Origin: Streptomyces sp. NBC_01723
GTDB lineage: Bacteria; Actinomycetota; Actinomycetes; Streptomycetales; Streptomycetaceae
Assembly: GCF_036246005.1 (NCBI RefSeq)
Contig: NZ_CP109171.1
Span: 2,964,001 to 3,028,000, forward strand
Direction: 5' to 3'
Length of the DNA stretch: 64,000 bases
The notes under the pieces are model-generated. The model was given only the letters and a program-made list of their open reading frames with translations, was not told the origin of the DNA and did no database searches. A program made the translations under genes and the position numbers. Each line of letters starts with the position of its first letter. The stretch's first letter is position 1. Below are positions 1-8,338 of the stretch, one piece after another.

Positions 1-510
1 CTCGGCGGCGAGCGTCTGGGACATCGCCACGAGGTAGGCGAGCGCACCCGCGTAGACGGCGCGGCGCGGCATCTGCTCCTTGCCGGCGGGGCCCGAGAAG
101 GCGATCATCCCGGCGACGTTGAGCACGGTGCCGCTGCCCCGGCGCCGCATGCCGCCGACGGCGGCGCGCATGAGCTGGGTGGGGGCGAGAACCTTGACGT
201 TCACCAGTTCCCGGGCCTTGTCGGCGGGCAGGTCGGCCAGCGGCATGTAGTGGGCGACGCCCGCGTTGTTGACGAGGACGTCGAGCGGCTCGTCGGCACA
301 GTACGCCGCCACCGCGTCGATACCGGCCTCGGTGGACAGGTCGGCGGCGACCGCGCGCACGGCGACCTCGGGATGCGCGGCGGCGAACGCGGCGAGGCGG
401 TCCTCCCGGCGGCCGACGACGATCAGGTCGTAGCCGTCGGCGGCGAAGCGTTCGGCGAAGGCCCGGCCGATGCCGGAGGTCGCGCCGGTGACGAGTGCGA
501 GCTTGCTCAT
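1..510 (-). CDS. SDR family oxidoreductase, partial (C-terminus beyond window)
   Basis: The first 170 residues of a short-chain dehydrogenase/reductase are visible. The gene starts at the ATG complementary to 508-510 and continues past base 1. A Rossmann fold is clear: the TGATSGIG nucleotide-binding motif is at residues 8-15 and NNAG at 81-84. Classical SDRs use a Ser-Tyr-Lys triad. Here Tyr153 is kept, but the residue at the Lys position (157) is Leu and the usual Ser position (about 134, in an NVAG stretch) is Gly. The protein may therefore be a weak or non-catalytic member. It is divergent from the MmyB-type regulator at 714, an arrangement in which the regulator commonly controls the SDR gene. 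The substrate is unknown. Confidence 0.85.
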   Translation of the reverse strand, partial: MSKLALVTGATSGIGRAFAERFAADGYDLIVVGRREDRLAAFAAAHPEVAVRAVAADLSTEAGIDAVAAYCADEPLDVLVNNAGVAHYMPLADLPADKARELVNVKVLAPTQLMRAAVGGMRRRGSGTVLNVAGMIAFSGPAGKEQMPRRAVYAGALAYLVAMSQTLAAE

Positions 511-661
511 GTGGGTTCCTGTCGGTGACCGGCGCTGCGGCCGGCAGGTTCGGGACGTCTCCCACCCTCGCCCCGGTCCGCGCGCCCAGCCAGTTCCCCG
601 CGTATCCGGGGGAGTGACAGGACCCCCTCTCCCGGCCCGCCGCCGGCCCGGAGGCGGCCTG

Positions 662-717
662 GCGTGGACGTATAGGCGTGGACCTATGAGCGTGGACCTA
701 TGAGCGTGGACGTATGA
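662..717. repeat. Four tandem 14-bp repeats, probable operator
   Basis: Four head-to-tail copies of GCGTGGACSTATRR (period 14 bp) begin at 662, 676, 690 and 704. The last copy contains the ATG of the downstream regulator gene at 714. The array lies in the divergent gap between an SDR gene and an MmyB-type regulator, so it is a plausible autoregulatory operator. That role is inference. The sequence shows only the repeats and their position. Confidence 0.7.
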
Positions 718-1535
718 ACGAGCAGCCGAATCTGCTGGGCGAGTTCCTGCGCGCCCGGCGCGAGCTGGTGACGCCCGAGGAGGCCGGCATCCCCGTCAGG
801 GGCGTGCGCCGGGTGCCGGGGCTGCGGCGCGAGGAGGTGGCGATGCTGGCGGGCATCAGCGCCGACTACTACCTGCGCCTGGAGCGCGGCCGGGACCGCA
901 GGCCGTCCCTCCAGGTCCTCGAATCGCTCGCCGGGGTACTGCGGCTCGACGACGACACCCGCGCCCACCTCTTCGGCTTGGCCGCCGACCGACCCCGCCG
1001 TACCCGGCGCCGGCACCGGGAGACGGTGCCGCCCAGCACCGCCCGGTTCGTCGAGCTGCTGCCCGTGCCCGCCTTCGTCGAGGGCCGCCACCTCGACGTC
1101 CTCACGGCCAACCCGCTCGCCGCCGCGCTCTCCCCGCGCCTGGTCACGGGCGGCAACCGGCTGCGGGACGTGTTCCTCGACCCGGCCGAGCAGAGCCTCT
1201 TCCCCGACTGGGAGGGAGCGGCGGCGGCCCTCGTCGCCGGCTTCCGGGAAGCGGTCGGCACGGACACCGACGACCCCCGCTGCATCGAGCTCGTCGGGGA
1301 GCTGTCCCTGGCCAGCCCGCTCTTCCGCAGACTCTGGGCCCGGCACGACGTACGCCCCCGCGGCAGCGCCACCGTGCTCTTCCGGCACCCGCAGGTCGGC
1401 GACCTCACCCTCAGCCGCGAGAAGCTCCACATCACCGACACGGACGGCATGATGCTCGTCGCCTTCCACCCGGTCCCGGGCACGCCGGACGCGGAACGGC
1501 TGGCGCTGCTCGGATCGACGGCGGCGGGCCGCTGA
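714..1535 (+). CDS. MmyB-type helix-turn-helix transcriptional regulator
   Basis: This 273-residue protein has an XRE-type helix-turn-helix at about residues 36-60 (GLRREEVAMLAGIS followed by YYLRLERGR). A C-terminal domain at about residues 105-268 resembles the MmyB ligand-binding fold. In this family the C-terminal domain is thought to bind a small lipophilic ligand, and the HTH binds the shared promoter of a divergent oxidoreductase gene, which fits the SDR gene to the left. The ATG at 714 lies inside the fourth 14-bp repeat and no Shine-Dalgarno sequence precedes it. Translation may be leaderless, with transcription starting at or near the ATG. No other in-frame start exists close upstream. 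Confidence 0.88.
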   Translation: MNEQPNLLGEFLRARRELVTPEEAGIPVRGVRRVPGLRREEVAMLAGISADYYLRLERGRDRRPSLQVLESLAGVLRLDDDTRAHLFGLAADRPRRTRRRHRETVPPSTARFVELLPVPAFVEGRHLDVLTANPLAAALSPRLVTGGNRLRDVFLDPAEQSLFPDWEGAAAALVAGFREAVGTDTDDPRCIELVGELSLASPLFRRLWARHDVRPRGSATVLFRHPQVGDLTLSREKLHITDTDGMMLVAFHPVPGTPDAERLALLGSTAAGR

Positions 1536-1712
1536 CGGGGGGCGGGTGGTCGACCGGGGCCCCGGACACTGGGCGCCATCTCTCTGTCTCCCCGAGGCGG
1601 CTTGGTCGGACCGATGAGTTCCCGCCGTGCCGGACGTCTACAGGTGCGACATCCCTGACGGATCCCGCCGGAACCGGAGCGGTTTCCGCGGCACACGAGG
1701 AGAAGAAACGCC

Positions 1713-2180
1713 ATGAGCACCGAGCAGACCCCCACCCCGGCCCCCGCCCCGGCCGACGGCCTCTCCTACACCCTGACCCGCACCCTGGACGCCCCCGCGT
1801 CCAAGGTCTGGCAGGCCTGGACCACCCCCGACCAGTACGCCCAATGGGCCCACGCGGCCCCCGGCTCCGTCGAGATGGACGTCCGCCCGGGCGGCCCCTG
1901 GAAGGCCACGATGCGCACACCCGACGGCACGGAGTTCCCCCTCACGGGCTCCTACGTCGAGGTCACCGAGAACCGCGCCCTCACCATCGGCATGGACGTC
2001 CCGGGCCGCCCGGACCAGGCCACGATGACCGTCGAACTGACGGAACAGGGCCCGCGCAACACGCTGCTCGTCCTGCGCCAGACCTGCGACTCGGTGGAGG
2101 AGCGGGAGATGGCGGAGGAGGGAAGCGGGATGCTGTTGGACGGGCTGACGGCGTTCCTGGCGGACGGGACGAAGGCCTGA
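1713..2180 (+). CDS. SRPBCC/AHSA1 family protein
   Basis: This 155-residue protein of the START-like SRPBCC superfamily (AHSA1 branch) has a proline/alanine-rich N-terminus of about 16 residues. It is followed by the family opening, TLDAPASKVWQAWTTPDQYAQW, with alternating strand and helix segments through residue 150. These proteins form a hydrophobic cavity. Actinobacterial members are often annotated as Hsp90-activator-like without proof of function. A GAGGAGAAG ribosome binding site lies 9-17 bases before the ATG. The gene stands alone between an MmyB regulator and an accessory block. The ligand cannot be predicted. Confidence 0.85.
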   Translation: MSTEQTPTPAPAPADGLSYTLTRTLDAPASKVWQAWTTPDQYAQWAHAAPGSVEMDVRPGGPWKATMRTPDGTEFPLTGSYVEVTENRALTIGMDVPGRPDQATMTVELTEQGPRNTLLVLRQTCDSVEEREMAEEGSGMLLDGLTAFLADGTKA

Positions 2181-2232
2181 CAGCCCTCTTCCGTCGTGGT
2201 CGGCAAACAGGGATGCGGCTCGCGCGCCGCGA

Positions 2233-2853
2233 GTGGTTTCTTGTACGGATGCGAGTACAGAGCTGCGCGACGCCGTATCCCGTATCGAGACGCTGACCAG
2301 CACGCGCCCAACCGCCGGCCGGACGCACGACGCCGCCGACGACACCGTGGGAACCATCGCAACCGACAGCGCCAGGGGCGTCGACCCGTTCCCCCTACTC
2401 GCGGCGCTCCAGGCGAGCGGCGCCCACGTGATCGTCATCGGTCAGGTGGCCGGCATCATGCACGGATTCACCGAGCTGACCGGAGATCTGGACCTGCTGT
2501 GGGACGCGGACCCGAGGAGCGCCTCGGTACTCGGGGCAGCGTTCGCCGCCGCGGGTTGCAAGCTCCGGGCGGACGACGCATCCGACGCGTCGACCGACCC
2601 GGAGCTGCTACTGCGCCCCAAGGCCACGTTCGACTCCGAACGGGCATGCGGGGACTGCTGCACGCCATCGCTGCCGTGGGGCGGAGTGGACCTACGGGCC
2701 GTCCTCGCCAGGTCCGAGACCGCGACCGCCCCCGACGGCCTCGAAATCCGAATCCCGACCCTCCCGGACCTCATCCACATGCAACGCGCACTGGGCCGCC
2801 CGAAGGACCTACGCCGGGCAGCCGAGTTGGAACGGCTCCGCGATACGTCCTGA
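2233..2853 (+). CDS. Nucleotidyltransferase-like protein (AbiEii/MNT-like fold)
   Basis: The GTG-started frame encodes up to 206 residues. The core (residues 65-90) reads HVIVIGQVAGIMHG followed by TGDLDLLW. This matches the pattern of minimal nucleotidyltransferases, where a Gly-rich GGxA..HG segment precedes a DxD metal site. The GG of that motif is GQ here, so catalysis is uncertain. The first roughly 48 residues look unstructured and the true start may be nearer 2348. Members of this fold act as toxins of AbiE-like systems or as tRNA/protein nucleotidylating enzymes. The gene lies 78 bp upstream of the large helicase-nuclease gene on the same strand, so joint transcription is possible. 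Family placement comes from motif reading only. Confidence 0.55.
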   Translation: MVSCTDASTELRDAVSRIETLTSTRPTAGRTHDAADDTVGTIATDSARGVDPFPLLAALQASGAHVIVIGQVAGIMHGFTELTGDLDLLWDADPRSASVLGAAFAAAGCKLRADDASDASTDPELLLRPKATFDSERACGDCCTPSLPWGGVDLRAVLARSETATAPDGLEIRIPTLPDLIHMQRALGRPKDLRRAAELERLRDTS

Positions 2854-2931
2854 GGTTGCCCACCCCGCTCCGGGTGTCAGTGGCTCCTGCTAGAACTGCC
2901 ACCACGCCAACAGGGTGATGAAGGGGGCATA

Positions 2932-5900
2932 GTGGAGAAGCCGGTCGCGGGGGTCTACGAACAGCTGATCACGGATCAAGTTCGCGGTGAACTGGCACGC
3001 CTTGAGGCAGCAGGATGGAAGGCCGTCGACACGGAGGTCGGGGCAGAATCGTCACCCCACGTGCTGGCCCGGCACATCGGTGACATAGTGGCCCGCCGCC
3101 TCAACCAACTCCGCCCTGATCAGCGAGTTCCCTTTGCGAACCGCATTCTTGAGTCTCTGGCCGCGGACGCAAGTGAGCGAAGTGATACCGACCCCGTCAG
3201 CGCCATCATCGAGGGGCCTCGGCAGTTGCTTGCTCTGGCGGAGCAGGAGGCGCCCGGCGCGTACGCGATCCGTCCGCTCACGCCTCTCTCCGAGAGCTCT
3301 CTTCTCACCAACTCCCCCGAGGACGTCAACCTGGGCGCGGAGTTGCGGGCAGAGTTGGCCACTGCCGATCGGATCGACCTGCTCTGTGCCTTCGTGAAGT
3401 GGTACGGCATCCGTGTACTGGAGGACTCACTCCTCGCAGCCAAGGAGCGGGGCGTCCCGATCCGGATCATCACCACGACCTACATGGGCGCCACGGACCG
3501 ACGCGCGCTCGACAGGCTGGTGCGCGAATTCGGCGCCACCGTGAAGGTGAACTACGAGACCCGCTCGACCCGGCTGCACGCCAAGGCGTGGTTGTTCCGG
3601 CGCGGGACCGGATTCGACACGGCGTATGTCGGGAGCTCGAACCTGTCCCGTGCGGCGCTACTCGACGGCCTGGAGTGGAACGTACGACTGTCGTCGGTGG
3701 CCACACCCGCGGTGATGGACAAGTTCGAGGCTACCTTCGAGGCGTACTGGAACGACGCGGCGTTCGAGACGTACGACCCGGATGAGGACGGCAAGCGCCT
3801 CGACGCGGCGCTGGCCCAGGCGGGTGGGACGGCGTCGACCACAGACTTGAAGATCAACCTTTCCGGTCTTCAGGTGCACCCCTTCCCGCACCAGCGGGAC
3901 ATGCTGGAGCGCCTCAGTGCAGAGCGCGAGATCCGCGGGCGACACCGCAATCTGCTGGTCGCGGCGACCGGCACGGGGAAGACAGTGATGGCCGCCCTCG
4001 ACTACCGCGATCTGAGCAATCAGGCGACCTCCGGTCGACCCAGGCTGCTGTTCGTGGCGCATCGCAAGGAGATCCTCAAGCAGTCCTTGCGTACGTATCG
4101 CGAAGTGCTGGACGACGCCTCGTTCGGCGAGTTGCTGTACGGCGGGGCCGATCCACAGGAGTGGACCCACGTCTTCGCCAGCGTCCAGTCACTCAACGTC
4201 CAGAGGCTGGAGCAGCTCGCGCCAGACCACTTCGACTTCATCGTCATCGACGAGTTCCACCACGCCACGGCCGGTACGTACCGCCGAGTGATCGAACATT
4301 TCGCGCCGAAGGAGCTGCTGGGACTCACCGCCACCCCGGAGCGGATGGACGGGCTCAATGTCCAGGACGAATTCTTCGACGGCCGCATCGCCGCCGAGAT
4401 GAGGCTTTGGGAAGCCCTGGAGAACGACCTACTGTCTCCCTTCCACTACTTCGGCATCCCTGACGGAACCGACCTCACCAACCTCACTTGGCAGAAGGGT
4501 TCGTACACGGATCAGGAGCTCGGAAACGTCCTGACGGGCAACGACGCGCGAGCGCGCATCATCGTCAAGCAGGTCCGGGACAAGATCTCCGACCCCGGCA
4601 CCATGCGGGCGCTCGGCTTCTGCGTCACCAAAGTGCACGCCCATTTCATGGCCGACTACTTCCGCAAGGCCGGTTTCCAGGCTGCGGCCCTCGACAGCGA
4701 CTCGTCATCCGAGGTGCGCGCTCAAGCGCTGCGTGACCTCCAGGAAGGCAAGCTCCAGGTCATCTTCTCGGTGGACCTGTTCAACGAGGGTCTCGACATC
4801 CCGGACGTGGACACGTTGCTCTTGCTGCGGCCCACCAACAGCGCCACCGTCTTCCTCCAGCAGCTGGGACGGGGACTACGGCGTACAGACACGAAGCCGG
4901 TGCTCACGGTCCTGGACTTCATCGGGCAGCACCGAGCGGAGTTCCGCTTCGAGGAACAGTTCCGAGCCATGACCAACCTGTCGCGCAATCGACTGGTCGA
5001 GCACATCGAGCGCGGCTTTCCGCAGTTGCCGTCGGGCTGCCAGATCATCCTGGAGGGAAAGGCCAAGAGTCTGGTCCTCGACAACATCAGGACGCAATTG
5101 GCCGCCACGGTGAAGACGCTGGTGAAGGAGGTCAAGGAGTACAGCACGCCTCTGCTCGCCGACTACCTCCGGGAGAGCCGCCGAGAGATCAAGGAGCTGT
5201 ACAAGAACGGCAACTCGTGGACTCTCGTGCTGCGTCGTGCCGGCCTGGTCACCGAACCGGCTACGCCGGGCGAGGAGGGCCTACTCAAGCGAGTCCACGC
5301 GTTCTTGCACGTGGACGATCCCGAGCGTGCGCAGGCGTACCTGCGCCTTCTGGCGGACGACGCCCCTCCGTACGAGGAGCTCGACCAGACCGCCCAGGCC
5401 TACGCCCGCATGCTGTTCTTCAACCTGTGGGACAACGCGGGCGGGTTCACCAGCTACCCGGAGGGGCTTGCGACGCTGCGTCCGCAGCGAGCCCTGAGGG
5501 ATGAACTCCGGCAGGTGCTGTCGTACGTCATCGACCGAGCCGACCATGTCCCGATCCCGCTGTCCGATGGCCTCCGCTCTGTGCCGCTGAAGGTCCACAG
5601 CTCGTACAACCGGTCGGAGATACTGGCCGCGCTCGGCATCGCCCGGTTCGGTGGGCAGATGCCGAGATCCTTTGCCCAGGGCGTGCAGTGGACGGAAGAG
5701 CTCCAGACAGACGCGCTGCTGATCACGCTTGAGAAAGACGAGAAGGACTTCTCGCCCACCGTCCGGTACAAGGACTACGCGATCAGCCCGAACCTCTTTC
5801 ACTGGGAGTCCCAGAACGCGACTTCCCCTGATTCCGCCACGGGCAAGCGCTACCAGCAGCACGCCCGCCGCGGCTCCCACATCCTGCTGTTCATGCGCCG

Positions 5901-6063
5901 CTACGCGACTACGGACACGGGCAAATCTCAGCCGTGGATGCTTCTGGGCCCGGCAACGTACGTGGAGCACACCGGCAGTAAGCCGATGGCGATCACCTGG
6001 CACCTCGATCACCCGCTCCCGGCCGACGTGTGGTCCTACTCGGCGGCGATCCAGGCAAGTTGA
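2932..6063 (+). CDS. PLD-like nuclease / SF2 helicase / DUF3427 fusion protein
   Basis: This 1043-residue multidomain protein starts with GTG behind an AAGGGGG site. Residues about 130-275 form a phospholipase-D-like domain with one HxK motif (His216, Lys218) and GSSN at 234-237. A superfamily 2 helicase core follows: Walker A AATGTGKT at 344-351, DEFH at 440-443, TATP at 466-469, and a late QLGRGLRR arginine-finger motif. The C-terminal part of about 350 residues matches the DUF3427 region that accompanies this architecture. A single PLD half-site implies dimerisation or an accessory nuclease role. Such proteins resemble restriction or DNA-repair helicases and often sit in variable regions. 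A defence role is inference. Codon use here is visibly less GC-biased than in the housekeeping genes of the window. Confidence 0.9.
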   Translation: MEKPVAGVYEQLITDQVRGELARLEAAGWKAVDTEVGAESSPHVLARHIGDIVARRLNQLRPDQRVPFANRILESLAADASERSDTDPVSAIIEGPRQLLALAEQEAPGAYAIRPLTPLSESSLLTNSPEDVNLGAELRAELATADRIDLLCAFVKWYGIRVLEDSLLAAKERGVPIRIITTTYMGATDRRALDRLVREFGATVKVNYETRSTRLHAKAWLFRRGTGFDTAYVGSSNLSRAALLDGLEWNVRLSSVATPAVMDKFEATFEAYWNDAAFETYDPDEDGKRLDAALAQAGGTASTTDLKINLSGLQVHPFPHQRDMLERLSAEREIRGRHRNLLVAATGTGKTVMAALDYRDLSNQATSGRPRLLFVAHRKEILKQSLRTYREVLDDASFGELLYGGADPQEWTHVFASVQSLNVQRLEQLAPDHFDFIVIDEFHHATAGTYRRVIEHFAPKELLGLTATPERMDGLNVQDEFFDGRIAAEMRLWEALENDLLSPFHYFGIPDGTDLTNLTWQKGSYTDQELGNVLTGNDARARIIVKQVRDKISDPGTMRALGFCVTKVHAHFMADYFRKAGFQAAALDSDSSSEVRAQALRDLQEGKLQVIFSVDLFNEGLDIPDVDTLLLLRPTNSATVFLQQLGRGLRRTDTKPVLTVLDFIGQHRAEFRFEEQFRAMTNLSRNRLVEHIERGFPQLPSGCQIILEGKAKSLVLDNIRTQLAATVKTLVKEVKEYSTPLLADYLRESRREIKELYKNGNSWTLVLRRAGLVTEPATPGEEGLLKRVHAFLHVDDPERAQAYLRLLADDAPPYEELDQTAQAYARMLFFNLWDNAGGFTSYPEGLATLRPQRALRDELRQVLSYVIDRADHVPIPLSDGLRSVPLKVHSSYNRSEILAALGIARFGGQMPRSFAQGVQWTEELQTDALLITLEKDEKDFSPTVRYKDYAISPNLFHWESQNATSPDSATGKRYQQHARRGSHILLFMRRYATTDTGKSQPWMLLGPATYVEHTGSKPMAITWHLDHPLPADVWSYSAAIQAS

Positions 6064-6093
6064 TCCACGTACGTCGACCGTGGCCGGAACGAC

Positions 6094-6756
6094 TCAGGAC
6101 AGTCGCACTTCGCACTCCGCCTCGAAGTGCGACTGCGCCCGGTCGAGCGCGTCGTCTACGTCCCATCCTTGCGCGCGGAACCAGTAGAGCAGGTCGGCAA
6201 TGGCGTTGATCGCGGCATCTTCCGCCGTAGCCGTCGCCAACCGGCTTGGAGCAACGGGCTCCTGCGTCAGTCGCGAACCGCTGTAAAGACTTAGTACGTC
6301 CGCGGCTCGCGCCAGCCGCGGCATCGGCATGTTCTGCCGTTCGACCCGGATCGCGTCCATGCGGAACTCGCACCAGGTAATTTTGCGATCACCGGTGAGC
6401 TCCACGCCCCAGCGATCACTCACGGCGTCGACCAGTGTCATTCCCCGGCCCGCCGCTGCATCGAGAGTCGCGCACGTGAGCGTCGGAAGGGCGCGAGCAT
6501 CGGGATCGTGAACCTCGATGCGCAGGCGGGGGCCCCCGAGCGAAGCGACCAGCGTGGTCGGCGTCGCCCGTCCGACGTGCTTGATCACATTGGCGACGAG
6601 TTCACTTACGCAGAGCTCGGCGGCATCCGTCAGCTCGCCTAGCCCCCAGTACTCCAGGTGGATCCGCAGAGCGCGTCGAAGAGCCCACACCTGATCGGCC
6701 TCCGCCAGAAACGACAGCCTCCACGGCTGCGTCGGCCTCCAAAGGACGTCATCCAT
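6094..6756 (-). CDS. ATP-binding regulatory protein (HATPase_c, anti-sigma-like)
   Basis: This 220-residue protein has a GHKL/HATPase fold: the N-box ELVANVIKH is at residues 52-60, the G1 box EVHDPD at 81-86 and the G2 segment AGRGMTLVDAVSDRWG at 102-117. It belongs to the short Streptomyces ATP-binding proteins related to RsbW/SpoIIAB kinases. Residues about 140-220 form an extra helical tail not found in the simplest members. The chosen ATG at 6756 has a GGGGAG site upstream. Longer in-frame starts upstream would run through the divergent promoter. It faces the Scr1-type regulator at 6955, the usual pairing for these genes in Streptomyces. The partner protein is unknown. Confidence 0.85.
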   Translation of the reverse strand: MDDVLWRPTQPWRLSFLAEADQVWALRRALRIHLEYWGLGELTDAAELCVSELVANVIKHVGRATPTTLVASLGGPRLRIEVHDPDARALPTLTCATLDAAAGRGMTLVDAVSDRWGVELTGDRKITWCEFRMDAIRVERQNMPMPRLARAADVLSLYSGSRLTQEPVAPSRLATATAEDAAINAIADLLYWFRAQGWDVDDALDRAQSHFEAECEVRLS

Positions 6757-6954
6757 GTCCTGTCCACTCCCCACCGTCGATACCTCACTGTGATGCGGTC
6801 GCGACTCAGAGTTGCATTGAAACTCTCGAAATGGAACTCTCACTAGGCATCGGCGGGGGCAAAAACTTCGTCGCGCGCCCCCGGCGCACACCGTCTTGCC
6901 GCCGCCACCAGCGGAGCATCACGATCTACTGGACCAACGCGAAGGACTGAGGAC
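6757..6954. promoter_or_regulatory. Divergent promoter region with 14-bp-spaced repeats
   Basis: This gap carries the promoters of the ATP-binding gene (left) and the Scr1-type regulator (right). Within it, AAACTCTC at 6820-6827 recurs as GAACTCTC at 6834-6841, exactly 14 bp apart. The surrounding bases are much more AT-rich than their neighbours. The repeats are a plausible operator for the regulator encoded at 6955. No clear consensus promoter was identified by eye. Confidence 0.4.
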
Positions 6955-7797
6955 ATGGCAGTCGGACCCACCACTCGTAGGCGCCAACTCGGCGCCGATC
7001 TGCGACGGCTCCGGGAACGCAAGGGACTCACGCTCGAAGAGGCAGGATCCCGCGTCGGCATCTCGAAGGCGACGTTGAGCCGCTACGAGACGAAGGAGGG
7101 CACGGTCAAGTGGCCGGCCGTGGACGCCCTGTGCCGTGAGTACTCTGCAACGGACGAAGAACGCCTCGCTCTCGTGGAGTTGGCGAAGGGCGCCAAGATC
7201 CAAGGATGGTGGCGATCACTCGCCGACCCCATCCCCGACTCCATGAACCTGATGCTGACCTTGGAAGACGAGGTCGTACGCGAGGACCACTACGCGTGCA
7301 TGTACGTCCCGGGGCTCCTCCAGACGCGCACCTACGCGGAGGCGGTCCATCGCGCTTCAGAGGTGCAGTGCGACGAACGCGAAGTCCAGCACATGGTCGA
7401 CATCCGCATGAAACGGCAGGAGTTGCTGGAGCGCGAAGAGCCCCCACGCATCTGGTGCGTTATCGACGAAGCCGCCATCCGACGCCAGGTCGGAGGCCGT
7501 GACGTCATGCGCGAGCAACTCACCCACCTGTTGGCCTGCGCGGAGCGACCGCACGTCACCATTCAAGTCCTTCCGTTCTCCTTGGGAGCACATGCCGCCG
7601 CAGTCGGAAGCTTCGTCACACTTCGCGGCCAAGCCCGTGAGCTGGACGTCGTCTATGTGGACCTCCTCGGTGGCGGAGTGTTCATGGAGAAGCCGGAGGA
7701 ACTGGAGCGATATAGGTTGGCCTTCGACTACCTCAGCGCCCAGGCGCTCGACCTCGAGTCCTCGGTCGAACTCATCGACCGGGTCAGCAAGGAGTGA
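6955..7797 (+). CDS. Scr1-type helix-turn-helix regulator (DUF5753)
   Basis: This 280-residue protein has an N-terminal XRE helix-turn-helix (residues about 6-62; LGADLRRLRERKGLTLEEAG and GISKATLSRYE are clear). A C-terminal DUF5753 domain follows, with the typical ending in which FVTLRG and VVYVDLLGGGVFMEK-like stretches precede a final helix. In Streptomyces this type is paired with a DUF397 protein, here encoded only 3 bp downstream. Published work on such pairs describes them as toxin-antitoxin-like or developmental regulators. Which applies here is unknown. The ATG is preceded by an AAGGAC-type site. Confidence 0.9.
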   Translation: MAVGPTTRRRQLGADLRRLRERKGLTLEEAGSRVGISKATLSRYETKEGTVKWPAVDALCREYSATDEERLALVELAKGAKIQGWWRSLADPIPDSMNLMLTLEDEVVREDHYACMYVPGLLQTRTYAEAVHRASEVQCDEREVQHMVDIRMKRQELLEREEPPRIWCVIDEAAIRRQVGGRDVMREQLTHLLACAERPHVTIQVLPFSLGAHAAAVGSFVTLRGQARELDVVYVDLLGGGVFMEKPEELERYRLAFDYLSAQALDLESSVELIDRVSKE

Positions 7798-7800
7798 GTC

Positions 7801-8007
7801 TTGATAGCAGCCAGCCCGGAGCCCCGCTGGTTCAAGTCCTCTTACAGCGGGGGCAGCGGCACTGAATGCGTTGAGTGCGCGTACATCCCACATGGCGCGT
7901 TGATACGCGACTCCAAGTGCGCCGATGGCCCCACACTGGACGTGCGGCTGAGCAGCTGGCGCCTGTTCATCGGCTCAGTGCGCCACGGCTCGCAGCCGTC
8001 CTCCTGA
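7801..8007 (+). CDS. DUF397 domain-containing small protein
   Basis: This 68-residue protein carries the DUF397 signature WFKSSYSGGSGTECVECA near its N-terminus. Its ending also fits the family, in which a strand-rich core is followed by a short tail. It probably starts at the TTG at 7801, with AAGGAG seven bases upstream inside the end of the preceding gene, so the two are translationally coupled. DUF397 proteins are the usual small partner of Scr1-type DUF5753 regulators and are thought to bind them. The last residues diverge from the common consensus. Confidence 0.85.
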   Translation: MIAASPEPRWFKSSYSGGSGTECVECAYIPHGALIRDSKCADGPTLDVRLSSWRLFIGSVRHGSQPSS

Positions 8008-8020
8008 CCGACAGAGGCGG

Positions 8021-8338
8021 GTGCGGCCTGTTCACCTCACACCGAAGGGCAAGGTCGTGGAGATCGACGTGTACTCACCGTTGCCCTTGCGGACCATCGG
8101 GGACGTAAGGGCAGCTCTGAGGGCAGATCTCGGGTCCCCCGGTGACAAGGAGAACTTCGAGAGTGATTTGCGGCGCGCTCTGGAGGTTTCATCGGAGGCC
8201 GATCTCACGGCCGTGGCCACAGTGATCGTCGACTACCGGGGACGGATCCGCCTGTGCCATGACCCCGACTTCGAGGCCGCCGTCCAGGAGGGCATCGACC
8301 TCACGATGCGGCTGAAGCGGGAGGCCAGGGGCGAGTGA
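8021..8338 (+). CDS. Small hypothetical protein, possibly DUF6247-like
   Basis: This protein has at most 105 residues from a GTG at 8021. A second GTG at 8056 (VEIDVYSP) also has purine-rich bases before it and would give about 93 residues. The sequence is helical and charged. It opens with a PLPLRTIGDVRAAL stretch and ends in a segment rich in Glu and Arg. The opening and length recall the actinobacterial DUF6247 family, whose members sit beside toxin-like or regulatory genes. I assign this only tentatively. It follows the DUF397 gene by 13 bp and is probably in the same transcript. Confidence 0.55.
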   Translation: MRPVHLTPKGKVVEIDVYSPLPLRTIGDVRAALRADLGSPGDKENFESDLRRALEVSSEADLTAVATVIVDYRGRIRLCHDPDFEAAVQEGIDLTMRLKREARGE

